34,215 bases of DNA from Planctomycetia bacterium (GTDB lineage Bacteria > Planctomycetota > UBA1135 > UBA2386), in contig SXPK01000069.1 of assembly GCA_005776365.1 (NCBI GenBank), positions 1 through 34,215 of the forward strand. Reading direction: 5' to 3'. Below the pieces are notes generated by a model that saw only the letters and a list, made by a program, of their open reading frames with translations, searched no databases and was not told the DNA's origin. A program made the translations under genes and the position numbers. Below are positions 7,329 to 15,256 of this stretch, one piece after another (within the stretch, counting starts at the first letter, position 1; every line of letters begins with the position of its first letter).

Positions 7329-9443
7329 ATGAAGAAACTCGCCCTTGCAGGACTGTGCTGCGCCGGCGTCCTGGCGCTGCTTACGCAGGCAGGCAACGCG
7401 CACGGCGGTCAGTACCGTGGCCCTGGTGACGTGGTGCCGCCGAATCCAGGCGGCGGTCGAGGCGCTGGCCCTGGTGGCCCTGCGACTCCCGGTCCTGGTG
7501 GACCTGCGACCCCTGGTCCCGGCGGCCCCGCTGCCCCCGGCCCTGCCGGTCCTGCGACCGGAGGCCCAGCCGGCCCTGCTGCAGGTCGCGGCCCGACCAC
7601 TGGTGGCCGTGGCATCCAACTCGAAGACGATCTGAACAAGTGGGAGTTCTGGTGGGAGTTCAATAAGGACCCCTACATCCGGCTTCGCGATTCGATCCAC
7701 TCCAACACGGCGGTGTCCGGTAGCGACGAGTTCTACCTTGGGGCCACGCGCAAGGTCGATTCGCAGGACACGATGAGCCCTTCGGACGAGGAGAAGCTCA
7801 ACGTAATCCTCCCCGCTTTGAAGAAGGCGATCGACTCCACTGAGGATCGCGACATCACGTCGTCGTGCATGGTCGCCATGGCGAAGGTCGGCCGCAATCA
7901 CAGCGAGTTCAAGCTGCGTGACGTGTTCATCCCGCGCCTGAAGCGCGGCGACCAGGAGATCCGCGAGACTGCTGCGCTGGCACTCGGAATCTCCGCGCTG
8001 CCCGATGCGGAAAACATCGACATGCTGGCTGGTCTCGTTCTGAACAACGACCTCGCCAAGCAGGCTAGCGCTGGCGAAGTGAACGACCGCACGCGCGCAT
8101 TTGCATGCTATGCGCTGGGTTTGGTAGCGAATGCAAACGCTGACGCCGCCCTCAAGCGCAAGGCATTCGACGCGCTGCGTCAAGTCGTCGACGACGACTC
8201 AAAGAGCACACGCAACACGAAGGTAGCCGCGATCAACGCCATTGGCATTCTCAACGCGGCAGGCGTGTCGAGCGCCAGTTCCCCTGCGACGGGAGAGGGC
8301 TCGGGCGGTTCCGCCGAGGGCGACAAGGCTCTCGTCGGTGACGCTCTGAAGTGCCTCGAGGCCTACTACATGAAGGCACTCGGCTCGGGCGATCAGTTGC
8401 TCCAATCGCACTGCCCGCCCGCCATCGCCAAGCTTCTGGGCAAGGACTACGCTGACGCGAAGGTAGTCGAGACCTACAGGAAGCTTTTCGCGGACGATCT
8501 TGCCGACAAGGGCAAGACCAAGCGATCCAGCAACGACATCCCGCGCGCTTGCGTGCTCGCGCTAGGACAGCTCTGCAAGCCGATCGATGACGAGAAATCA
8601 CCGGACGCCGAGTACGGCAAGTTGCTGCTCGAGACGTGGAAATCGCACCGCGACCTGCAGACCAAGTATTTCGCCATGCTGGCGCTTGGCCAGATCGGCG
8701 GAACGTGGTGCCGATCCCAGATGCTCAAGGAGTTTGATAAGGCCGGCAAGTCAATCGAGAAGCCCTGGGTCGCGCTCGCCATGGGCGTCTACGCCTACAA
8801 GAAGTATGAGGCAGACCAGGCGGCCGGTCGCACGGTGGAACTCGAGGAAGAGTTCGGTCGAACCCTGCGTGCGGCACTCGAAGACGTCAAGGATCCGAGT
8901 GCCCAGTCGGGCCTCGCTGTCGGCCTCGGCCTCTGCCGCTACGAATCAGCTGCAGACGACGTCCGCGCGCTTCTGGTCAAGAGCCGCAGCAAGGACGACC
9001 TTGCCGGCTATCTCTGCATCTCGCTGGCACTGATGGGCGACAAGCGGTCTACCACGGACATCCGCGACATCGTGGAAAAGTCGGTGCGCCGTCCAGAACT
9101 GTTGCAGCAGGCCGCGATCGCCCTGGGCAAGCTTGGCGACAAGGGCGTCGCTGACGAATTGCAGAAGCTGCTTGGCGACGGCGACACCAACCTCGCCAAG
9201 CTATCGGCTGTTGCCTCGGCGCTCGGTTTCATCGGCGATCGTCGCACGATTGAGCCGCTCAAGCGAATGCTTCAGAACGAACAGCTTACGCCGCTTTCGC
9301 GCGCCTTTGCCGCCGTCGCCCTGGGTGGAGTCGGCGACAAGGAGAAGCTGCCTTGGAATAGCAAGCTCAGCACGAACATGAACTATCGCGCTGCAGTCGA
9401 CACGCTCACGGACAAGTCCACGGGGATCCTCGATATCTTGTGA
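7329..9443 (+). CDS. Exported HEAT-repeat protein with mature N-terminal HGGQYRGP motif (paralog 1)
   Basis: The ATG at 7329 is preceded by GGAG (spacer 9) and gives 704 residues beginning with a classical signal peptide, MKKLALAGLCC..., predicted to be cut after Ala24 so that the mature chain starts with His25 in HGGQYRGPGD. Next comes a linker of five 8-residue Gly/Pro/Ala repeats, then the block WEFWWEFNKDPYIRLRD, then a long alpha-helical region with many HEAT-like units (EIRETAALALGISALPDAENI, RTRAFACYALGLVANA, QTKYFAMLALGQIGGTWCR, SRAFAAVALGGVGDKEKLPW) and the end TGILDIL. The track's longer start at 7083 is non-coding upstream sequence. The next gene is a clear paralog. HEAT solenoids are usually protein-binding; the partner and role are unknown. 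Likely periplasmic or surface-exposed. Confidence 0.88.
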   Translation: MKKLALAGLCCAGVLALLTQAGNAHGGQYRGPGDVVPPNPGGGRGAGPGGPATPGPGGPATPGPGGPAAPGPAGPATGGPAGPAAGRGPTTGGRGIQLEDDLNKWEFWWEFNKDPYIRLRDSIHSNTAVSGSDEFYLGATRKVDSQDTMSPSDEEKLNVILPALKKAIDSTEDRDITSSCMVAMAKVGRNHSEFKLRDVFIPRLKRGDQEIRETAALALGISALPDAENIDMLAGLVLNNDLAKQASAGEVNDRTRAFACYALGLVANANADAALKRKAFDALRQVVDDDSKSTRNTKVAAINAIGILNAAGVSSASSPATGEGSGGSAEGDKALVGDALKCLEAYYMKALGSGDQLLQSHCPPAIAKLLGKDYADAKVVETYRKLFADDLADKGKTKRSSNDIPRACVLALGQLCKPIDDEKSPDAEYGKLLLETWKSHRDLQTKYFAMLALGQIGGTWCRSQMLKEFDKAGKSIEKPWVALAMGVYAYKKYEADQAAGRTVELEEEFGRTLRAALEDVKDPSAQSGLAVGLGLCRYESAADDVRALLVKSRSKDDLAGYLCISLALMGDKRSTTDIRDIVEKSVRRPELLQQAAIALGKLGDKGVADELQKLLGDGDTNLAKLSAVASALGFIGDRRTIEPLKRMLQNEQLTPLSRAFAAVALGGVGDKEKLPWNSKLSTNMNYRAAVDTLTDKSTGILDIL
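7467..7586 (+). repeat. Coding minisatellite: five 24-bp units encoding a Gly/Pro-rich linker
   Basis: Five consecutive 24-bp units encode GPGGPATP, GPGGPATP, GPGGPAAP, GPAGPATG and GPAGPAAG. Unit 1 starts at 7467 and unit 5 ends at 7586, all in frame. The period is 8 residues, not a collagen Gly-X-Y triplet. Such repeats can gain or lose units by slippage without shifting the frame. Confidence 0.9.
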
Positions 9444-9473
9444 GGCTCGACCTCGCTCCTTGAGCAATTCACT

Positions 9474-9509
9474 CGACGGGCAGCCAATGTGGCTGCCCGT
9501 CGTCGTTTT
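9474..9509 (+). terminator. Strong rho-independent terminator after HEAT paralog 1
   Basis: CGACGGGCAGCC (9474-9485) and GGCTGCCCGTCG (9491-9502) form a perfect 12-bp stem with a 5-base loop AATGT, followed by TCG and TTTT. It starts 31 bases after the stop codon of the first HEAT gene. It should end that transcript before the second paralog, which would then need its own promoter in about 9510-9737. The T-tract is short, so efficiency is uncertain, but the stem is very stable. Confidence 0.85.
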
Positions 9510-9737
9510 CACCTGATGTTGAGTTCTCTCGGTTTGGAACAGAGGTTGCCAACCTCAGCCATGGAATCACGCACGCCGTCGGCAGACTGCAGGAGGGCGA
9601 CCCCGCCAGTGCATTCACAACTCCTCGGCGATTGCGTCCTGCATCGAGCCCCGCTGGTGGCAGGGCGAGTTCTCTGCAGAAGCCGCGGAATCCACAGACT
9701 CCGCTGCAAGCGCTCGATTCTTCCACGTTCCTCAGTG

Positions 9738-11798
9738 ATGGGCCTCGCTTGCCGACTTGCTGTTCGACCACTTCTGGCTTCGCTGGTGCTGGCCATCCCA
9801 TGCTTCGCACACGGTGGCCAATACCGGGGACCGAGCAATATTGGGTCGCCAAACACTCAGGCAGCAACTGGTGGGAGTAACAGTGGGACAACCTCGGGAT
9901 CGAGTGGAACCTCGCCTGCGGGTTACGGATCCTCCACTTCGGGTGCATCGGCACCCGGCCTGCTCCTAGGTGGCGGCGTTGGCGCAGCGGGCCGACAAGG
10001 AAGCCGTGGTTACGTGATCGACGCCGATCTCTCCAGTTGGGAGTTCTGGTGGGAGTTCCAGAAGGACCCACTGCTTCGGCTTCGCGATGGCATGGAGTTG
10101 CGAAGGGCACTCAACGCAACCGACGCGCTGCTTGGTGGCAGAGGAGCATTGGCGAGGACGCTCGAGCCACCAAGTGCAACGACGGTTCAGACGGTGGTAG
10201 TCCCGGGATTGGTGAAGGCTTTCCGAGAGGCAACGGATCGCGACACCATCAGCTCGACCATGGTCGCGCTCGCCAAGATCGGGCAAGACCCTGCTGGGGC
10301 TCGCCTACATGACCTGTTCTCTCAGAAGCTGTCGAGCCACGATCAGGAGCTCCGAGAGACGGCGGCACTCTGCATTGGCATCTCGCGTCAGTGCCGACGC
10401 GAAGACATTGCCTTGCTTGTTGCACTCTGTGTCGATGCGCCCCTCGCGCACCGGGAGGCGGCACGGACTGAAATCGACCAACGGACTCGCGCCTTTGCTT
10501 GTTACGGGCTCGGACTCTGCCTACCTCGCATTGAACCACATCGCCGACACGCCCCGGTTCGCGCGCTGCAATCACTACTCGAGGCAAGTGATGCCACGAG
10601 CACACAACGCAATGTGACGGTCGCCGCCATCGCGGCACTCGGACAACTTCCGCGCGACACCTCAGCGGCGGGCCGCAGCCTCCTAGACATCGCCGCCAAC
10701 AGCCTGCTGGCATTCTACGACAAGGAACTCGGACCCGGCGCGCAGATTGTCCAGGCCCACTGTCCTATCGCCATTGCAAACCTGATTGGACCGGATCACG
10801 CGCTGAGCGACGTCTGCAGGTCGGAGTTTGCAGGATGCCTCGCAGCGGAGCGCACGTCAGATTCAGGCCCCACATCCAAGGCCAACGACCACGTTGGGCA
10901 ATCTTGTGCAAGTGCGTTGGGCCTGCTCTGCCGCCCATGGGAGAACGAAACCTCACCAGACCACGACATCTGTCTAAGGCTGCTACGCACCTGCCGCGAG
11001 GCCCGCGACCACCAAACGCGCTATTTTGCGGCACTAAGCTTGGGCCGAATTGGTGGGGAGAAGGCGCGAACAGCACTGCTCGACGAAATGCGTGAGGCCA
11101 GTCGTGCGATCGAGCAGCCCTGGATCATGCTGGCGCTCGGCTCCATGATCGCTGCCCGAGCCGACGCTTCTCTCGTTGGATTGGTGACGCCTGACGACGA
11201 CCGCGAGGTTTGTGAATCTCTGCTGCGAACCCTAGACGCAGCCAAGAGCCCACATGCGATTGGCGCAGCAGCGATCGCCTTGGGCCTTTGTCGCGCACCA
11301 GGAAGTGGTGACCGTCTGCGCGCCGCGCTGTCTGAATACGGAGATCGAGAGGACGTCGGTGGGCAGATCGCAATCGGTCTCGCCTTGCTTGAGGAGCGCA
11401 GTGCCGCCCCCCACATTCGAGAGCTCCTCGCGGATTCGGTCCGCAAACCGCAGTTGCTGGTTCGATTTGCCATGTCACTCGGCAAACTCGGCGACGCGGA
11501 AGCAGTGGCGCAACTGACTTCCATGCTGACCGATGCCGAAGGCGGGCTTGCGCGCCTTTCCGCGGTCGCGTCTGGCCTAGGTCAGCTCGGGGACCGTCGC
11601 TGCGTCGATCCGCTCGTTCAGATGCTGCAAAACAAGACGCTGACGCCATTGACGCGCGCCTTTGCTGCTGTTGCACTCGGTGGCGTCTGCGATCCGGAGC
11701 CAATGCCTTGGAACGCACGCTACGCGGCGACTCTCAATTACCGTGCGGCTGTCGAAACCTTGACCGATGGCGCTTCGGGGATCCTCGACATCCTATAG
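9738..11798 (+). CDS. Exported HEAT-repeat protein with mature N-terminal HGGQYRGP motif (paralog 2)
   Basis: The ATG at 9738 gives 686 residues starting MGLACRLAVRPLLASLVLAI, a signal peptide predicted to be cut after Ala24, so the mature chain again starts with His25 of HGGQYRGP. The linker is Gly/Ser/Thr-rich rather than Gly/Pro repeats. It is followed by WEFWWEFQKDPLLRLRD and HEAT-like units closely parallel to paralog 1 (EIDQRTRAFACYGLGLCL, LTRAFAAVALGGVCDPEPMPW, end SGILDIL). The two genes clearly arose by tandem duplication with faster change in linker and signal peptide. The track start at 9489 lies within the terminator loop and is rejected. No Shine-Dalgarno sequence is visible before 9738. 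The last 61 bp overlap the convergent gene on the minus strand. Function unknown. Confidence 0.87.
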   Translation: MGLACRLAVRPLLASLVLAIPCFAHGGQYRGPSNIGSPNTQAATGGSNSGTTSGSSGTSPAGYGSSTSGASAPGLLLGGGVGAAGRQGSRGYVIDADLSSWEFWWEFQKDPLLRLRDGMELRRALNATDALLGGRGALARTLEPPSATTVQTVVVPGLVKAFREATDRDTISSTMVALAKIGQDPAGARLHDLFSQKLSSHDQELRETAALCIGISRQCRREDIALLVALCVDAPLAHREAARTEIDQRTRAFACYGLGLCLPRIEPHRRHAPVRALQSLLEASDATSTQRNVTVAAIAALGQLPRDTSAAGRSLLDIAANSLLAFYDKELGPGAQIVQAHCPIAIANLIGPDHALSDVCRSEFAGCLAAERTSDSGPTSKANDHVGQSCASALGLLCRPWENETSPDHDICLRLLRTCREARDHQTRYFAALSLGRIGGEKARTALLDEMREASRAIEQPWIMLALGSMIAARADASLVGLVTPDDDREVCESLLRTLDAAKSPHAIGAAAIALGLCRAPGSGDRLRAALSEYGDREDVGGQIAIGLALLEERSAAPHIRELLADSVRKPQLLVRFAMSLGKLGDAEAVAQLTSMLTDAEGGLARLSAVASGLGQLGDRRCVDPLVQMLQNKTLTPLTRAFAAVALGGVCDPEPMPWNARYAATLNYRAAVETLTDGASGILDIL

Positions 11799-13792
11799 GC
11801 CGGAAGGAGCGACAATGCAGCCGCCACCGCCAGCGCTCCGGCGAGCCAGCCATTCCTGCTTGCGACCGCCCGTGCACGCAGGATCGGTTCCAATTGTGCG
11901 GCCAATGACTCGGACTGGGCTGTGAGTTGGGACTTCATCGCAGGATCCGGGGCGAACTCCAGTCCTGCCTGCGTTGCCGACAGCGCGGCTGCTATGCGGC
12001 GCTGCGACCACAACGCGGCACCAGTCAGGTAACAGAGGTAGGCACTTCCGTGCTGGCTTCGAGCGGCGGCGCGGATCGCACCTTCGAAGTCTTTCTTGTC
12101 GTAGGCGGCAAAAGCCGCGGCCTCAGACCACTCGACACTCTGTTCGCCAACAAAACGCAGCGACGCGATTGGCTCCCATGCACTCAAGTAGGACCGATCG
12201 AGCAACAGATCGAGTCTCGGTCGATCGTCCTCAAGCACAGGGGAGGATGCGAGGTCCGGCAGATCCTGGGCATGCCGCCACGGTCCTGCGGCACCCTCCT
12301 GTTGAACCTTCTCCCAAATGGCAGCGTCGGCGGCACAGAGCTGCCATGAACCTACAGTCGCCAGGCTAGCAGTAGACAAGTCCGCATCTCGACGTCCAAC
12401 GAGCAGGATGTTTCGGGAATTGGGCACGCAGAATGCCGCCACGTCCGTGAACACCTCCCGCATCGTCCGTCCGATCGCACAGAGTACAGGGTCTGCGAAC
12501 CCCAGTCCGCCGACGTTGCAAGCGATCACGCCTCTCGGCTTCATGCGTTCTCTGGCCGCGGTGAAGAACTCGCGGCTCGCAAGATGCGCTGGGATGTAGA
12601 CCTGGTGTCGATAAGCATCCACATGAATGCAATGCCACGATTCTCTGGCGCGCGCGACGAACACGCGGCCGTCGAGACCTGTGACGATGGTCCCCGCGAT
12701 GTCCACCTGTGGAAACCACTGCTTGCCCAGTCGGGCGACTTCGGGGTCGAGTTCGACGCCGTCAACTACCGCCTTCGGGTATAGCGCGCCGTAGAGCCTC
12801 CTGAAGGTCCCCGCAGCATCGCCGATCGACAGCGCTCGGAGGCCGTCTGGAGGGACACCATCGCCAGCTAGCAGCGGAACGAGCGCATGGTAATCATAGT
12901 ATGAGCTCGCCTTCGCGGAGGGATTGGAGTCGCTCGTGAACACTCGCCCTGCTACAGCGACCGACTGATAGCTGTCGAGCCCTTCATTGATCTTCAGCTC
13001 CGTTCGGGAGGCCTGTCCGGCAGATTCCGGTGACCTCACAACGCGCAGGTACTGCAGCGTCGATTCATGGGCAGCAAGTAGTTGCTGGCCTTCTGGGGCA
13101 CTGCGCAAGGGCGAGAAGGTCGTCAGCGACAGCATGATGCACGCCGCTACGGTCGCCGCGGCAACAGCCTGGGGACGGACCAGCAGCCAAGCCACACCGA
13201 GCAGTGCAGCGGCAATCCAGATGGCCGCGCGGCAGCCGTAGGTCGGCACCAACCAATGCGTCGCAGCAAACGTGCCAACGAGGCTGCCGAGAGTGCCTGC
13301 GGCGGAGACCATGCCCGCCGCGCGACCCAGCCCTGTGCCAGTTCGGGCTGCGCCAACCACAAGACACGGTGAGACTGCGCCGATAAGCCAGAGCGCAGGG
13401 CCAAACAGACCCAACGTCGCCGCCAGTGAGCCTCGCACGAGAGCAGGCATCGCCGCTTCGAGCGGAAGATCCTGCGGCAAAAGCCAGTCGCACAACAAAG
13501 GCCCCAGTATCGGAGCCAGTGACAACGTCAGAGCGGCCATTGCCAGCAGTGGGACCGCGCCACGAGCGCCTCGATGCTCCGCAAGTCGTCCTCCAAACCA
13601 AGCTCCTGCTGCCAACGCAAACAGGATGACCCCAATCACGTTGGTCCATACGTAGGCGGAATCACCAAAGAAAGGCGCGAGCATCCGCACGGCGCTCAAT
13701 TCAACCGCCATGCAAGCACAACCGGCAAAGCCTGCCGCCCAAGCGGCTCGCCAGGGAACTAAGCCCGCCGCACTTGCTTCACTTCTGGGCAC
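11738..13792 (-). CDS. Fused multi-pass membrane protein / spermidine-synthase-like protein
   Basis: The 684-residue protein has about seven or eight hydrophobic helices (residues 13-228), then a Rossmann methyltransferase-like domain of the spermidine synthase superfamily: IGDAAGTFRRLY near 323, GVELDPEVARLGKQWFP after it, HVDAYRHQVYIPAHLASREFF near 390 and a DDRPRLDLLL element. A helical tail (TPR-like, CYLTGAALWSQRRIAAAL) and a last membrane helix near 648-666 follow. The aminopropyltransferase motifs GGGDG and DSTDP are replaced by GDAAG and DAYRH, so polyamine synthesis is unlikely; fused MFS/spermidine-synthase-like proteins mostly have unknown roles. I choose the GTG at 13792 (GAGG upstream, 14-nt overlap with the previous gene) over the track's 13843 (65-nt overlap). 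The 3' end overlaps HEAT paralog 2. Confidence 0.82.
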   Translation of the reverse strand: MPRSEASAAGLVPWRAAWAAGFAGCACMAVELSAVRMLAPFFGDSAYVWTNVIGVILFALAAGAWFGGRLAEHRGARGAVPLLAMAALTLSLAPILGPLLCDWLLPQDLPLEAAMPALVRGSLAATLGLFGPALWLIGAVSPCLVVGAARTGTGLGRAAGMVSAAGTLGSLVGTFAATHWLVPTYGCRAAIWIAAALLGVAWLLVRPQAVAAATVAACIMLSLTTFSPLRSAPEGQQLLAAHESTLQYLRVVRSPESAGQASRTELKINEGLDSYQSVAVAGRVFTSDSNPSAKASSYYDYHALVPLLAGDGVPPDGLRALSIGDAAGTFRRLYGALYPKAVVDGVELDPEVARLGKQWFPQVDIAGTIVTGLDGRVFVARARESWHCIHVDAYRHQVYIPAHLASREFFTAARERMKPRGVIACNVGGLGFADPVLCAIGRTMREVFTDVAAFCVPNSRNILLVGRRDADLSTASLATVGSWQLCAADAAIWEKVQQEGAAGPWRHAQDLPDLASSPVLEDDRPRLDLLLDRSYLSAWEPIASLRFVGEQSVEWSEAAAFAAYDKKDFEGAIRAAARSQHGSAYLCYLTGAALWSQRRIAAALSATQAGLEFAPDPAMKSQLTAQSESLAAQLEPILRARAVASRNGWLAGALAVAAALSLLPAYRMSRIPEAPSVKVSTAAR

Positions 13793-15185
13793 CGGCCTCG
13801 TCCGCCTTCTTCTCAGTCTTTGGCACGTTGACGCGGAACTCAACCGGGAACAAGAAGCCGCTGTCGTTCTTCCGCAGCATTCGTTTCAGCAGGCTGTTGA
13901 AGTCACGGTTTCGCTTTCCTTCTTCCCACGCCTTGTCGTTGACCACGAGCGAGACCGGCTTGTCGAGGTCCACCAGCGCATCGTTGAGTGACAGGGTCAA
14001 TGAGTCCACGCCGACAGCGGTGATCTTGATCCTGTTCTGTGCCCGATCCGCTTCTACGACGACGCGTGGCTTGGCGCCCTCAGGAGCAGTCTGGACCGAG
14101 GACATGTCGAGGATGGAGACCCAGTAGGCCTGTTTGAACCTGTCCTCGAGCGGCTCGATCACGATCTTGGCGCGGTTGACGATGCGTTTGCATCCGGCCA
14201 TCCACTTTTCGATCTCCGGCGCAGCTGCCGCGAAAGGATAGGCGTCTGTTGCCGACAGTATGGTGCAAGTCGCGCCCTCAACCTGGTCGAGTTTCGCCTT
14301 GAACGCAGCGCAGGCCTCGGCCGTCTCGCCAGTCGAGATCAACAGCACATTCACACCGCCGAGGCTCCCCAACCGCAGTGCATCCGCAGAAGGAGGAGAA
14401 CGCAGTACCAGTCCGGTGAAGACGTCCGGGAAGTGACATGCAAGCCTGACGACGAAACCACTGGCGCCCCTGCCGGCGTCCACGAAGCGACGCGATCTCT
14501 CGACGTTGTAGCCGCGCTGCGTCTCGCCGAACGATGAGAAGATTTCCTGGATGCGCTGTATCTCCTGTGCCTCGGCGCCGTCCTTGGAATAGTCAGGCAA
14601 CGCGTCGAGGTCGACAGTCTTGGACACCACGGGAATGTGGACGACCGAATCGCTCACCAGCGCGGACTTGTCGGTCCAAGTCGTGTCGAACCACTTCTTG
14701 CCATCCGTCCACTCCTGCTTGTCGTCGAGGCCAGGCACCAGCAGCAAGGCGCGCGTCGGAGACTCCGCCTTGTAGGCCTTGGGCACCGCAATCCAGTAGG
14801 CGGGGGTCGGGTCCTTCGCTTCGACCTTGCGCAGAGTCAGCGCTTGCTTGCGCTCGTAGGGCAGCGCGTTGGCGAAGATCACGTCGAGGTCGGCGGTCGC
14901 CTTCAGCAGATCGCCATGCTTTTCGCACTGCCGCTTCCAGTCCGTCCAGAACGCGTCTTTGGCTGTGTAGTAGGCCTTCTCTGCCTTCTCGCGCGCTTTT
15001 CCCGTCGTGGCGGGATCGTCGTAGGCGATCTGCGACTCGACCATCTTCGAAAGCTTTGCCTGCAACGACTTCTGGTCGGCTGGCGCGAGTTTCGTCACGG
15101 GGTCCTGTGGCGCCACGGAGACGTTGGCATCTCCCCAAGGCGAAAGACCAAGACAGGCAAACGTAATCGTCGCAAACAGAGGCAT
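13779..15185 (-). CDS. Exported alpha/beta-hydrolase-like protein
   Basis: The ATG at 15185 has GGAG six bases upstream, better than the track's TTG at 15203, and gives 468 residues with an N-terminal signal peptide (MPLFATITFACLGLSPWGDA). A polar helical region follows (to about residue 120), then an alpha/beta-hydrolase-like core: PAYWIAVPKAY, ALLLVPGLDDKQEW, then RFVDAGRGASGFVVRLACHFPDVFTGLVLRSPP, which looks like a nucleophile elbow but lacks a standard GxSxG serine. The C-terminal third contains a WVSILDMSSV strand and a beta-rich domain, ending in a Lys-rich tail. It resembles phospholipase/esterase-type secreted proteins of unknown substrate. It sits in the middle of a three-gene minus-strand set with the TPR protein and the spermidine-synthase-like fusion. 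Confidence 0.75.
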   Translation of the reverse strand: MPLFATITFACLGLSPWGDANVSVAPQDPVTKLAPADQKSLQAKLSKMVESQIAYDDPATTGKAREKAEKAYYTAKDAFWTDWKRQCEKHGDLLKATADLDVIFANALPYERKQALTLRKVEAKDPTPAYWIAVPKAYKAESPTRALLLVPGLDDKQEWTDGKKWFDTTWTDKSALVSDSVVHIPVVSKTVDLDALPDYSKDGAEAQEIQRIQEIFSSFGETQRGYNVERSRRFVDAGRGASGFVVRLACHFPDVFTGLVLRSPPSADALRLGSLGGVNVLLISTGETAEACAAFKAKLDQVEGATCTILSATDAYPFAAAAPEIEKWMAGCKRIVNRAKIVIEPLEDRFKQAYWVSILDMSSVQTAPEGAKPRVVVEADRAQNRIKITAVGVDSLTLSLNDALVDLDKPVSLVVNDKAWEEGKRNRDFNSLLKRMLRKNDSGFLFPVEFRVNVPKTEKKADEAGAQK

Positions 15186-15191
15186 CAGCAA

Positions 15192-15196
15192 CTCCG
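15192..15196 (-). promoter_or_regulatory. Ribosome binding site deciding the start of the hydrolase-like gene
   Basis: CGGAG on the minus strand ends six bases before the ATG at 15185. The alternative TTG at 15203 has no such signal and lies upstream of this site. Confidence 0.6.
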
Positions 15197-15256
15197 GGAT
15201 CAACTGCGGCGGTTGGATGGCAAGGCGTCGACCGAGCGTCGACGGGGTCCAGGACC

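Noticed and set aside
9489-9737. N-terminal extension of HEAT paralog 2 in the ORF track
   Set aside because: It starts inside the terminator hairpin, and the true signal peptide starts at 9738.
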